Assembly (NCBI GenBank): GCA_039939375.1
Contig: JBDVJO010000003.1
Coordinates: forward strand, 124,001-188,000
Direction: 5' to 3'
DNA: 64,000 nucleotides
DNA from: Paracrocinitomix sp039939375
GTDB lineage: Bacteria > Bacteroidota > Bacteroidia > Flavobacteriales_D > Crocinitomicaceae
Notes under the pieces: generated by a model
Database searches by the model: none
The model's input: only the letters and a program-made list of their open reading frames with translations
Told to the model about the DNA's origin: nothing
Shown here: in pieces, positions 17,314 through 26,357 of the stretch
Position numbering within the stretch: position 1 is the stretch's first letter
Layout: the number at the start of each line of letters is the position of its first letter
Position numbers and translations under genes: made by a program

Positions 17314-18235
17314 TGAACAAGATGTCTTTTTCTTCTTTACTTAAGGATTCGTACCCTTTTTTTGAAATCTTATCTAAGATGGCATTCACCCTCTTTTGAT
17401 GTTCAGCCTTACTCGCATTATACTCCTCATCTTTTAAATCCCTGGCCTGTGTTTTATATACTTTCATTTTAGGCTTTCGCTTAAAACTGAATTTAGGCAT
17501 TTTGGGTAATTTGAACTTTGTAAAAAAGTTCATGATTACCGTCAACAAGTTATTGCTCTTATGCAGGTTGACAATAGATAACGCTCCAAAAACTCCACCA
17601 CCTAAATGGGCTAAATGGGCTACTCCGTCATCAAGAAAAACACCTCTCAAATCTCCAATAATATATAACCCCGCAATTAGAAATAATGGCAGCTGTATGA
17701 CACCAAACAAGGCTACTTTAAATTTTGGCTGATAAAAAGCACAAGCCATGAAAATTGCCATAATTGATCCTGATGCACCTAACAATCCATGAACAACAGA
17801 AACTTTAAAAGACGGAATTAAATAATAGCAACCGATATGAAATAAGTAGGCAAAAATCCCGCCTAAGATGAAGGTTGGCAATAAACGTTTTTGTCCAAAG
17901 AAATGATAAAAAAACTGTGTCGTAAAGAACAGTGCTATCATGTTAAACGCCAAATGCGCAAAATCACCGTGTGTAAAAAGTTGTGTAATTAATGTCCATG
18001 GTTTATACAATAAATCTGCGGGATTCCCAGGTGCAGCTAACCAATTATGTTGGAAAATTTTTGCAATATTTTCATTTCCATTGGGGTTTTGACTTGGGTT
18101 TAACACCCGCATATCAATCTCAAATACGATTCCGTAAATCAAGTGCACTATGACACATATGGCCATGATTTTTGCAACCACACCATATCGTGCGAAAAAA
18201 GTCTTAATCGTATTTACAAAACTTTGATTTGCCAT
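17294..18235 (-). CDS. Rhomboid family intramembrane serine protease (second of pair)
   Basis: The 313-residue protein has a six-TM rhomboid core. The catalytic serine is in GASGS (about residue 156) and the histidine in AHLAHLGGG (about 211). The HGDFAHLAFNM segment in the second helix corresponds to the conserved rhomboid His-Asn region. A cytoplasmic, strongly basic C-terminal tail of about 85 residues follows. It cleaves membrane-embedded substrates. The gene begins directly after the stop of the other rhomboid gene with no spacer, so the two are probably translated together and may act jointly or on different substrates. Confidence 0.92.
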   Translation of the reverse strand: MANQSFVNTIKTFFARYGVVAKIMAICVIVHLIYGIVFEIDMRVLNPSQNPNGNENIAKIFQHNWLAAPGNPADLLYKPWTLITQLFTHGDFAHLAFNMIALFFTTQFFYHFFGQKRLLPTFILGGIFAYLFHIGCYYLIPSFKVSVVHGLLGASGSIMAIFMACAFYQPKFKVALFGVIQLPLFLIAGLYIIGDLRGVFLDDGVAHLAHLGGGVFGALSIVNLHKSNNLLTVIMNFFTKFKLPKMPKFSFKRKPKMKVYKTQARDLKDEEYNASKAEHQKRVNAILDKISKKGYESLSKEEKDILFNESKRK

Positions 18236-18943
18236 TTAGTAAAAAGTTGTTGAGTTTTTCTTCCAAAAATAGACAATAATAAATCCTATTAAAGCGCCTC
18301 CTAAGTGGGCAAAGTGAGCCGTATGATCGTCTGGATTGTTCTGAAATACTGAAATCACATCAAAAGCAATAGCTAGAACGGCTAACCATTTAATTTTCAC
18401 CGGTAACACGGCATATACGTACAACTCTGTATTCGGGAAATAAAGAGCTGCTGCTATAATTAATCCATATACTGCTCCTGAAGCACCAACCGCTGGACTA
18501 TTCATTAACATTGCCGCCTGTTTTACATCAGACATTCCTGCTGCAGCATTTACCCAATCTCCAGAAACAGGAGTTAAGGTTCCCGCTAACTGATAAATTT
18601 GAAACGCCTCTGCACCGATATGAACAAAAGCCGCACCTAAAGCAGTTGCAAAAAAGTAAAGCAAGAACTTTTTAGATCCCCAAACACGCTCTAACATGTT
18701 TCCAAAAACTACTAAAGCCAACATATTGAAAATAATATGTCTAAAACCGCCATGCATAAAGAAATGAGTGGCTAATTGATAAGGTCTAAAAAAAACAGAG
18801 TCTGGATAATATAGCCCCAATTCATTGACAAGGTCAATATTCCTATTTGCTAAAACAATTGTCGCCAAAAAGAAAAGTCCGTTAATGATTAACAGATTCT
18901 TTACAACAGGTTGCATATTTCCGAACATTCCTCTTAACATCAA
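18236..18943 (-). CDS. Rhomboid family intramembrane serine protease (first of pair)
   Basis: The 235-residue minimal rhomboid contains HGGFRHIIFNML (helix 2 His-Asn), GASGAVYGL (catalytic Ser) and AHFAHLGGAL (catalytic His). No extra domains. Its start overlaps the mutL stop by 4 bp (ATGA type) and its stop abuts the next rhomboid start. The coupling of mutL to two rhomboids looks like operon packing rather than a shared pathway. Confidence 0.92.
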   Translation of the reverse strand: MMLRGMFGNMQPVVKNLLIINGLFFLATIVLANRNIDLVNELGLYYPDSVFFRPYQLATHFFMHGGFRHIIFNMLALVVFGNMLERVWGSKKFLLYFFATALGAAFVHIGAEAFQIYQLAGTLTPVSGDWVNAAAGMSDVKQAAMLMNSPAVGASGAVYGLIIAAALYFPNTELYVYAVLPVKIKWLAVLAIAFDVISVFQNNPDDHTAHFAHLGGALIGFIIVYFWKKNSTTFY

Positions 18944-20832
18944 CTAAATCTTTTTATTATTTCGTCCATTGTGAACGTTTCAATTATCTTTTTTCCATGC
19001 GGCGAATACTGAGGTGAACTTGATGCAAAAAGCGCATCTATCAAGTGTTCCATTTCTTCAGTCGTCAGTGTTTTTCCGCCTCTTATCGCCATTCCACTCG
19101 CAACTGTTAAAGCCAACCTACTTTTCAATTCTACCGCTTCATCTTGTTCTGCCAACTTATATGTTTCAAACATTTGCGTCAGTAACTCGGCAGGATTTCT
19201 ATCCTTAATTTGAACCGGTACACCAAGTATGGCAATTGATTTCTTACCCACCTCAATTTCAAAACCAAGTTCATTCACTATGGGTTGAATTTCTTTCCAA
19301 ACTGGAATATCTTGTTTTTCCATTTCCAACTTCTCAGCGAATAATAATTTCTGCACTTCTTTTGCAGCATCATTTTCAACTAACTCATCAAATAAAATTC
19401 GTGTGTGCGCACGATACTGATCAATCAAAATGAACCCATGTTTTAAAGAACTCAAAATGTATTTATCATTAATCTGCACAGGCTTCTTCTTCTCTACCTC
19501 AATTGCCGTTTGATTTTCAGAAGAAACTTCATCCATTGAAGACGAATAGGTCACTTCATTATGCTGTGCTTCTTCTTCATTTTCTTCAGCAATGGCATCT
19601 TTTTGGTAATCTGTTGTATCTAAACTATTGCTTTCCCAAGCATTTTTATCTGGTTGAATGGATGAAAATCCATTTGATTTCGTGTTTCCTGAAACTCCTG
19701 AAGAATAGGTTTTAGGCGCGGTTGTTTTGAATGGATTATAATCTGGGTCTAACTTAATTTCAGGAATCTTGACTGATTCTCCCTTTTTCAGCGAGGGAAC
19801 ATTCATACTCATTTCTGGCTCAAAATCTATGGTTGGAGCCACATTAAACGCGCCTAAAGCTTGTTTTGTCGCACTTCTTAAAAAGGCATAAATCGCTTGG
19901 TTTTCTTCAAACTTTATCTCCGTTTTTGTTGGGTGGACATTAACATCTATTGATTTAGGCGGAACGTCAAAATAAATGAAGTAAGGTGGATATTTACCTG
20001 GCTTTATCAAATCTTCAAAGGCACTCATGATGGCATGATTCAAATACCTGTCCTTAAAAAATCTGTTATTGACAAACAGAAAAGAGTGATCTGGCTTAGA
20101 CTTTGAATATTCAGGTTTTAACACAAAACCACTAATCTTAACGATATCAGTCTCTTCATTTACTGGAACCAATCGCTCGTTATAGGCTTTACCATAAATC
20201 TGAACAATTCTTTGCCTTAAATGAGTTGGATGTAAATTGTAAATCTCATCATCATTGTGATGAAAAGTGAGATGAAGGTCAGGATGCACCAAAGCAATCC
20301 TTAAAAACTCATCTAATATTTTTCTATATTCTGTTGTATTTTTTCCTAGAAAATTTCGTCTTGCCGGCACGTTAAAAAATAAATTTTTAACTGCAATAGA
20401 AGTTCCGTTGCTACACATAACGGCTTCTTGCGAAACTATTTTAGATCCTTCATTGATAATTTCAGTTCCCAATTCAGCATCCACTAATTTGGTTTTCAAT
20501 GTAACATGGGAAATGGCTGCAATAGAAGCCAATGCTTCTCCCCTAAAACCTTTGGTCTGCAATGTAAACAAGTCATCTGCCTTGGCGATTTTACTCGTTG
20601 CGTGCCTTTCAAAGGCCATTCTAGCGTCAATTTCTGACATTCCAGAACCATTATCAATCACTTGAATCAAGGTCTTTCCACCATCTTTTGCAACTAAAGA
20701 AATTTTTGTAGCGCCAGCATCAATTGAATTTTCAATCAATTCTTTTACTGCAGAAGCAGGACGTTGAACTACTTCACCAGCAGCTATTTGATTCGCAATG
20801 TGCGAGGGCAACAGTTTAATTACATCTGACAT
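18940..20832 (-). CDS. mutL: DNA mismatch repair protein MutL
   Basis: The 630-residue protein has a full GHKL ATPase domain with ELIENSIDAG (motif I), DNGSGM (motif II) and GFRGEAL (motif III), and the transducer domain to about 330. A low-complexity acidic/serine linker (about 345-455) and a C-terminal dimerisation domain follow. MutL couples MutS mismatch recognition to strand removal. The position of the endonuclease motif of MutH-less bacteria (DQHAxxExxxxE) reads DQYRAHTRILFD (from Asp471), so His, Ala and both Glu positions are changed. Nuclease activity is therefore doubtful or altered. It is translationally coupled to the rhomboid gene, 3 nt after the small membrane protein gene. Confidence 0.95.
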   Translation of the reverse strand: MSDVIKLLPSHIANQIAAGEVVQRPASAVKELIENSIDAGATKISLVAKDGGKTLIQVIDNGSGMSEIDARMAFERHATSKIAKADDLFTLQTKGFRGEALASIAAISHVTLKTKLVDAELGTEIINEGSKIVSQEAVMCSNGTSIAVKNLFFNVPARRNFLGKNTTEYRKILDEFLRIALVHPDLHLTFHHNDDEIYNLHPTHLRQRIVQIYGKAYNERLVPVNEETDIVKISGFVLKPEYSKSKPDHSFLFVNNRFFKDRYLNHAIMSAFEDLIKPGKYPPYFIYFDVPPKSIDVNVHPTKTEIKFEENQAIYAFLRSATKQALGAFNVAPTIDFEPEMSMNVPSLKKGESVKIPEIKLDPDYNPFKTTAPKTYSSGVSGNTKSNGFSSIQPDKNAWESNSLDTTDYQKDAIAEENEEEAQHNEVTYSSSMDEVSSENQTAIEVEKKKPVQINDKYILSSLKHGFILIDQYRAHTRILFDELVENDAAKEVQKLLFAEKLEMEKQDIPVWKEIQPIVNELGFEIEVGKKSIAILGVPVQIKDRNPAELLTQMFETYKLAEQDEAVELKSRLALTVASGMAIRGGKTLTTEEMEHLIDALFASSSPQYSPHGKKIIETFTMDEIIKRFS

Positions 20833-20835
20833 TCT

Positions 20836-21170
20836 TTATTTCCCTGTAGCGTTATCTAAGAATGGAGCAATATGATCTAATCCGATAAACAAGAAATATG
20901 TAGACATTAAAACAATAGCAAAGATGACAATCAAGCGAATATTAGAGCGCATAGTTTGTCTCTTGAACTCAGGGTTTCCCCATTTATCCGCTGTTTTTTG
21001 TCTGAAAGAAATTTTACGTTGATAATTTCCTTCTTGATCTGTGGCGTTTTTAGCCTGTTCAATTTTCTTATCTAATTCCTCTTTTCTTGGATCATAATAA
21101 CGAGGAATGTATTCAAACCGCTTGTGTCTGTTAGGTAGCTTAAAAAGCGACATTCTATTCCAATTCATAA
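20836..21170 (-). CDS. Small conserved membrane protein of unknown function
   Basis: Start ATG 21170 gives 111 residues; ATG 21155 (MSLFKLPNRH) is an equally good start, and a longer hydrophobic extension upstream looks spurious. The protein has a basic N-terminal part with FEYIPRYYDPRKEE, a charged helix, and one transmembrane helix near the C terminus (LIVIFAIVLMSTYFLFIGL). I do not recognise a named family. It lies 3 nt upstream of mutL and probably starts that operon. Confidence 0.75.
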
Positions 21171-21423
21171 TTAATTTTTTTAGCATCCCATAAAAAAGAG
21201 GGATAATAGCAAATAATAAAGGCGGCTTGCAAAACAAATATAAGGAGATTAACTTCAAATTAAGGAAGTTTTACCTGCCTATTTTCATCTTCCATCCACA
21301 GTATGAAGTGAACAAAAGTTGTACCATGGCAAGATTTATGCTTTATCGAATTCATAAATTCGTCAAACTCCCGTAATTAGGACATTAACCAACAGAATAA
21401 AAAGATTAAAAAACGCTTTGCAG

Positions 21424-24357
21424 ATGCTTAAAAACACCATTTTACTTACTTTTTTACTCTTGACTTCCATTAGCATGAGTCAAAACAGCTCAGCTATTCA
21501 CTCTCAAAGTACACCTGAATTTTTAAACGGCAAATCTACATGGGCCGATTCTGTGCTGGCAACAATGACCTTAGACGAAAAAATTGGTCAGCTATTTATG
21601 GTAGCTGCCTATTCATCAAAAGATGAAGCACATTTTAAAAGTTTAGATGAACTTATTTCTAAACATCATATTGGTGGATTGATCTTTTTCAAAGGCAGTC
21701 CGGCAAAACAAATTAATCTGACTAACCGCTTTCAATCAAAAAGTAAAACACCACTATTCATTGCCATTGATGGCGAATGGGGATTATCAATGCGCTTAGA
21801 TTCTACTCCAAACTATCCAAGACAGATGATGCTGGGTGCGTTGCCTTCAGATGAATTGATTCACGAAATGGGATCACAAATAGCGAAGCATTGTAAACTC
21901 GTTGGAATTCACATCAATTTTGCTCCAGTAATAGACGTAAACAACAATGCAAAAAACCCAGTCATCAACAACCGCTCGTTTGGTGAATTGAAAGAATTGG
22001 TTGCTAAATTCGGAATCGCCTACATGAACGGAATGCAAGAGCAAAATGTATTGGCCTGCGGAAAACACTTCCCTGGACACGGAGATACCGATATGGATTC
22101 ACATAAATCTTTACCAACCATTCCGCATGACTACGCAAGATTAGACAGCCTTGAATTATATCCATTCAAGGAACTAATCCAACAAAAATTAGCGAGTATG
22201 ATGGTGGCTCATTTATACATTCCATCTTTAGATAACACCGAAAATCAAGCTTCTACCCTTTCTCCAAAAATTGTCACCGACTTACTCAAAGATTCTTTAG
22301 GATTTGAAGGGCTGATATTTACAGATGCTTTAAATATGAAAGGGGTTTCTTCTTATTATGAGCCCGGTGAAGTTGATGTTAAAGCCTTGTTAGCAGGGAA
22401 TGACGTGTTATTATTCCCGTTAAATGTTCCCATTGCAATTCAAAAAATAAAATCAGCCCTAGATAAAGGAGAAATTACAGAAGCAGATATAAATGAAAGA
22501 TGTTTGAGAATTTTAAAAGCGAAGCAATGGGCAGGATTAGATAATTTCTCTCCTATCGACACTGAGAATTTGGCGGAAAATCTAGACTTTCAGGCGGCAG
22601 AAATCTTAAACAGAAAAATTGCCAAACAATCCATCACACTTTTACAGAATAAAGATGCGCTTCCGATTAAAGATCTTAACACTAAAAAATCTGTTTATTT
22701 AAACATTGGTGGAACTAAAAATAATGCGTTTTATACGGGCATGCTTAGATACAGTCAGATTGAGCAAATCCAAATTCCACGATCACTTTCAGCAACAGAA
22801 GAAGCACAACTTTTAGAAAAATGTGAACAATACGATCGCATTATTATAGGATTCCACAGAACCAATAACAGTCCTCGCAGGAATTTTGGAATAACGAGAC
22901 AATCAATCGGCATTCACCAAATACTATCTGAACGACAAGAAGTGGTCACGGTAGTTTTCGGTAACCCATACGTAATAGACAAATTCGGTGATTTGAGTAA
23001 TACTGAAGGATTGGTAGTCACTTACCAAGACAATGAATACACCAATGAGGCCGCATCACAACTCATCTTCGGCGGAATCAAACCCATGGGTAAATTACCG
23101 GTTACGGCTAGTAATGAGTTCCCGGCTGGATTTGGGTTGAGCTATGATAAAACCACACGTTTAGCACATGTTTTACCTGAAGAAATCAATATTGACCCAT
23201 CAAAATTAGAGCGAATAGATCAAGTAGCCAACGCAGGCATTAAAATGAAGGCTTTTCCGGGTTGTCAAATTGTGGCCATAAAAGATGGCAATGTATTCTA
23301 TAACAAATCATTTGGCCATCACACCTATGATAAAAAGAGAAAAGTTAGAAATACAGACATCTACGATTTAGCTTCAATTACCAAAATTGCTGCCACTACA
23401 ATTTCATTAATCAAATTGACAAAAGATAGCTTGATCGATATTGACAAAACTTTAGGCGATTACCTACCAGAAATTGTAGACTCAACGAAATACGAAAGAA
23501 TGATTCTTAGACACATGCTTGCCCACCAAGCTGGACTGCACCCCTGGTTGCCATTTTACATTAGAACCGTAAAAGGTGGGAAACCAAATCCGGCTTATTA
23601 TCAAACAGATTCAAGTGCTACTCATCCTTACCGTGTAGCCGACAATCTATTTATTTCTCCTGATTATGAAAAATATATGCTTGAACGAATTACTAGGCAA
23701 GCGCTCAGAAAGAAAACGTATAAGTATTCTGATTTAGGCTACTATTTCATGAAGGCGATTATTGAAAAACAAACAGGAGAACAATTAGAAGACTATGTGA
23801 AAAATAACTTCTACAAACCAATGGGCTTAGCTACAATGGGTTACCATCCAAAATATCAATTTGAAAAAGACAGAATCACACCAACAGAACAAGACACGAC
23901 ATTTAGAGACCAATTGGTATGGGGAGATGTTCATGACCCAGGAGCAGCCATGCAAGGCGGAGTTGGCGGACACGCCGGTCTCTTCTCAAATGCCCTTGAT
24001 TTAGGAACCTTGATGTACATGCTCATCAATAATGGTGAATATGGCGGAGAGCAGCTTTTAGATAAAGAAGTTATTGCTGATTTCACACGCGTACAATTTG
24101 CTCCAAGAAACCGAAGAGGAGCAGGATTTGACAAACCAGTAACTTCACTGGATGGAGGTCCTACTTGTGACAAGGTTTCTTTAACTAGTTTTGGTCATTC
24201 TGGCTTTACTGGAACAATTACTTGGGCCGATCCTGAAAATGGAATCGTCTATGTTTTTTTAAGCAACAGGGTTTATCCAGATGCCATGAATTGGAAGATT
24301 GTTAAAGAAAACATTAGAACCGAAATACAAGATGCCATTTATATCGCGGCGAAATGA
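21424..24357 (+). CDS. GH3 beta-N-acetylglucosaminidase fused to a beta-lactamase-like serine hydrolase
   Basis: The 977-residue protein starts at ATG 21424 with a signal peptide (to about SMSQN). The GH3 catalytic domain (about 35-380) contains the NagZ signature KHFPGHGDTDMDSH and the nucleophile Asp in FTDALNMKGV. A GH3 C-terminal domain follows (about 390-580). The last 390 residues form a class C beta-lactamase/penicillin-binding-like domain with SITK (SxxK), YSD (YxN position) and HSGFTG (KTG position). NagZ-type enzymes remove N-acetylglucosamine from muropeptides, and the fused domain could act on the peptide or ester part, giving a two-activity wall-recycling enzyme. This domain pair is known in Bacteroidota. 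Confidence 0.92.
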   Translation: MLKNTILLTFLLLTSISMSQNSSAIHSQSTPEFLNGKSTWADSVLATMTLDEKIGQLFMVAAYSSKDEAHFKSLDELISKHHIGGLIFFKGSPAKQINLTNRFQSKSKTPLFIAIDGEWGLSMRLDSTPNYPRQMMLGALPSDELIHEMGSQIAKHCKLVGIHINFAPVIDVNNNAKNPVINNRSFGELKELVAKFGIAYMNGMQEQNVLACGKHFPGHGDTDMDSHKSLPTIPHDYARLDSLELYPFKELIQQKLASMMVAHLYIPSLDNTENQASTLSPKIVTDLLKDSLGFEGLIFTDALNMKGVSSYYEPGEVDVKALLAGNDVLLFPLNVPIAIQKIKSALDKGEITEADINERCLRILKAKQWAGLDNFSPIDTENLAENLDFQAAEILNRKIAKQSITLLQNKDALPIKDLNTKKSVYLNIGGTKNNAFYTGMLRYSQIEQIQIPRSLSATEEAQLLEKCEQYDRIIIGFHRTNNSPRRNFGITRQSIGIHQILSERQEVVTVVFGNPYVIDKFGDLSNTEGLVVTYQDNEYTNEAASQLIFGGIKPMGKLPVTASNEFPAGFGLSYDKTTRLAHVLPEEINIDPSKLERIDQVANAGIKMKAFPGCQIVAIKDGNVFYNKSFGHHTYDKKRKVRNTDIYDLASITKIAATTISLIKLTKDSLIDIDKTLGDYLPEIVDSTKYERMILRHMLAHQAGLHPWLPFYIRTVKGGKPNPAYYQTDSSATHPYRVADNLFISPDYEKYMLERITRQALRKKTYKYSDLGYYFMKAIIEKQTGEQLEDYVKNNFYKPMGLATMGYHPKYQFEKDRITPTEQDTTFRDQLVWGDVHDPGAAMQGGVGGHAGLFSNALDLGTLMYMLINNGEYGGEQLLDKEVIADFTRVQFAPRNRRGAGFDKPVTSLDGGPTCDKVSLTSFGHSGFTGTITWADPENGIVYVFLSNRVYPDAMNWKIVKENIRTEIQDAIYIAAK

Positions 24358-24400
24358 AATTTTAATTGAAGCTGCACGTCAAAGGAGCTAAAATGGACAT

Positions 24401-24408
24401 TATCTTTG
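24401..24408 (+). promoter_or_regulatory. -7 promoter box of bshA
   Basis: TATCTTTG (TAnnTTTG) ends 6 nt before the bshA ATG at 24415. The TTG at 24406, the earliest in-frame start, lies inside the box, which favours ATG 24415 and a leaderless mRNA. Confidence 0.5.
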
Positions 24409-24414
24409 CATAAG

Positions 24415-25548
24415 ATGAAAATAGGAATTGTATTATATCCCACTTTTGGTGGATCAGGAGTTGTAGCAACAGAATTAGGAAAAGCCTTGGCCTTAAAGGG
24501 CCATGAGATCCATTTTATTTCATACAATCAACCGGTAAGATTGGATCATTTTCATCCCAATATTCGCTATCACGAAGTAAGACCCTTCCACTACCCTTTA
24601 TTTGACTATCAGCCATACGAATTGGCATTGACCAGTAAATTGGTAGATGTTACAAGATATGAGGGATTAGATTTGTTGCATGTCCATTATGCAATTCCTC
24701 ATGCGTCAGCCGCCTATTTTGCACAGCAGATTTTAAAAACACACAATATCAATATTCCGTTTGTGACAACTTTGCATGGAACGGATATTACGCTTGTTGG
24801 AAAGCATCCTTCATTTGAACCAGTAATTACCTTTAGCATCAATAATTCAGATGCCGTAACTGTAGTTTCTCAAAGCTTGAAAGACGATACTTATAAACAT
24901 TTCAAAATCGAAAATGGTATTGAAGTGGTCCATAACTTCATTGGACACGATTCTTATTGTGAAGAGCCTTCTGAAGAACAGTTGTTGCGAAAAAAGGAAA
25001 TTGCTCCAAACGGAGAAATGGTGATTTGCCATATGTCTAACTTCAGAAAAGTGAAGCGTGTTGAAGATGTTGTATTGATTTTTGCAAAAATTAGAGAAAA
25101 GATTCCGGCAAAACTGTTATTAGCTGGTGACGGACCAGAACGCTACAAAATTGAACAAATGTGCGAAGAACATAAACTTTGCAATGATGTCGCTTTAGTT
25201 GGAAACGTTCAAACTGCGCAGGAAATCCATTGTATATCTGATTTATTTGTACTTCCGTCTCAAACAGAAAGTTTTGGATTGGCGGCATTAGAAGCTTTAG
25301 CTTCAGGTGTTCCCGTTATTTCATCAAATGCGGGTGGATTACCAGAAGTAAATTTAGACGGATATTCGGGTTACTTAAGTGATGTGGGAGATGTTGACAA
25401 AATGGCGAATGATGCGTTGAAAATTCTTTCAAGCAGAGAAGAATTAAATAAATTCAAGAAACAAGCTTACGATCACTCATTAAATTTCTCGATAGACAAA
25501 ATTCTACCAAAATATGAGGCCATTTACGAACGGCTTTTAAATAAATAA
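24415..25548 (+). CDS. bshA: N-acetyl-alpha-D-glucosaminyl L-malate synthase (bacillithiol biosynthesis)
   Basis: The 377-residue GT-B glycosyltransferase of family 4 joins UDP-GlcNAc to L-malate, the first step of bacillithiol synthesis. Diagnostic features are the N-terminal KIGIVLYPTFGGSGVVATEL loop, the TTLHGTDITLVG segment, and the C-terminal nucleotide-sugar site with LPSQTESFGLAALEALASG (EX7E-type). Length and motif order match BshA closely. The presence of this gene indicates a bacillithiol-type thiol pool; bshB and bshC are not in the window. ATG 24415 is chosen because the promoter box overlaps the only earlier start. Confidence 0.93.
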   Translation: MKIGIVLYPTFGGSGVVATELGKALALKGHEIHFISYNQPVRLDHFHPNIRYHEVRPFHYPLFDYQPYELALTSKLVDVTRYEGLDLLHVHYAIPHASAAYFAQQILKTHNINIPFVTTLHGTDITLVGKHPSFEPVITFSINNSDAVTVVSQSLKDDTYKHFKIENGIEVVHNFIGHDSYCEEPSEEQLLRKKEIAPNGEMVICHMSNFRKVKRVEDVVLIFAKIREKIPAKLLLAGDGPERYKIEQMCEEHKLCNDVALVGNVQTAQEIHCISDLFVLPSQTESFGLAALEALASGVPVISSNAGGLPEVNLDGYSGYLSDVGDVDKMANDALKILSSREELNKFKKQAYDHSLNFSIDKILPKYEAIYERLLNK

Positions 25549-25565
25549 GAGATTTAGAAATTCTG

Positions 25566-26153
25566 TTAAGCTTCTTTTTTCACTCTATCCAAGTGAATCT
25601 TAACTGAGAAGAAAACCAAGTCATCAGAAACTTCTTCTGCGATATACCCTAGTTTGTTTTTTGACTTTAATGACATAGTGATAAACCCTAATCCGGCACC
25701 ACCTTTATTAGACATAATACCGTTTGAAAGAACTTCCATGTACATTTCTTTCACTTGCGCATTATCTAATTCGTTCAATTCATCAATTCTACCTTTAATC
25801 TTGTCAATGTTCTCTCTTTTAATAAGATTCCCGAAGGTCACCTTATAATCTTCTTCGTTTTGAAGTACAATTAAAAAAGAAACTTGATTTCCGTCCTCAT
25901 CACGTTCACCGTGAATTCTAACGTTTTGAAGGCCTTCGACAAGGATGCTAAACATACGCTTAACCACACCTTTTTTGTCTCCAGACTCAAGCATCATATC
26001 TTCGATACTTGTAGATAGTGAGTTCACTAAGTCTTGTGAGAACTCACCAAAATGTGAAACGATAATTTTGCCAGAAGCATTTTTGTTATAATCTCCAAAA
26101 ATCTCCTGAAACCTTGCGTTACACTTTTCAACAACTGGATTTCCTGCCAACAT
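25566..26153 (-). CDS. SiaB-like (DUF6272) protein kinase / GHKL ATPase-fold protein
   Basis: The 195-residue protein resembles the SiaB family: a cytosolic GHKL-type fold with an ILVEGLQNVRIHG helix (N-box position) and a glycine-rich GGAGLGF loop near residue 160. In Pseudomonas, SiaB phosphorylates the partner SiaC and the SpoIIE-type phosphatase SiaA reverses this. In this window three SpoIIE-domain proteins are encoded tens of kilobases away, so functional pairing is only a suggestion. The gene converges with bshA (17-nt gap). The family name is recalled, not searched. Confidence 0.65.
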   Translation of the reverse strand: MLAGNPVVEKCNARFQEIFGDYNKNASGKIIVSHFGEFSQDLVNSLSTSIEDMMLESGDKKGVVKRMFSILVEGLQNVRIHGERDEDGNQVSFLIVLQNEEDYKVTFGNLIKRENIDKIKGRIDELNELDNAQVKEMYMEVLSNGIMSNKGGAGLGFITMSLKSKNKLGYIAEEVSDDLVFFSVKIHLDRVKKEA

Positions 26154-26357
26154 TTGCGACTAAAGTCTTAAATTTATCTCCGAAAGATATAAAATAATTG
26201 ATTAACTACCGTATTTATACGACAAAATTTAATTGAAGTTACATTTTTAACGAAACTCATTAAAAATAAATGTTCCGAAAATACCGCAAGAAAGCCAAGT
26301 TGATGATAAGTAGGAATCAGAAAAATGATTATATTCAACTGTATTAACTGACAATAG

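Noticed and set aside
21347..21362. Palindrome CGAATT-CATA-AATTCG upstream of the GH3 gene
   Set aside because: Short, AT-rich and isolated; no linked regulator or promoter geometry, so it is not listed as an operator.
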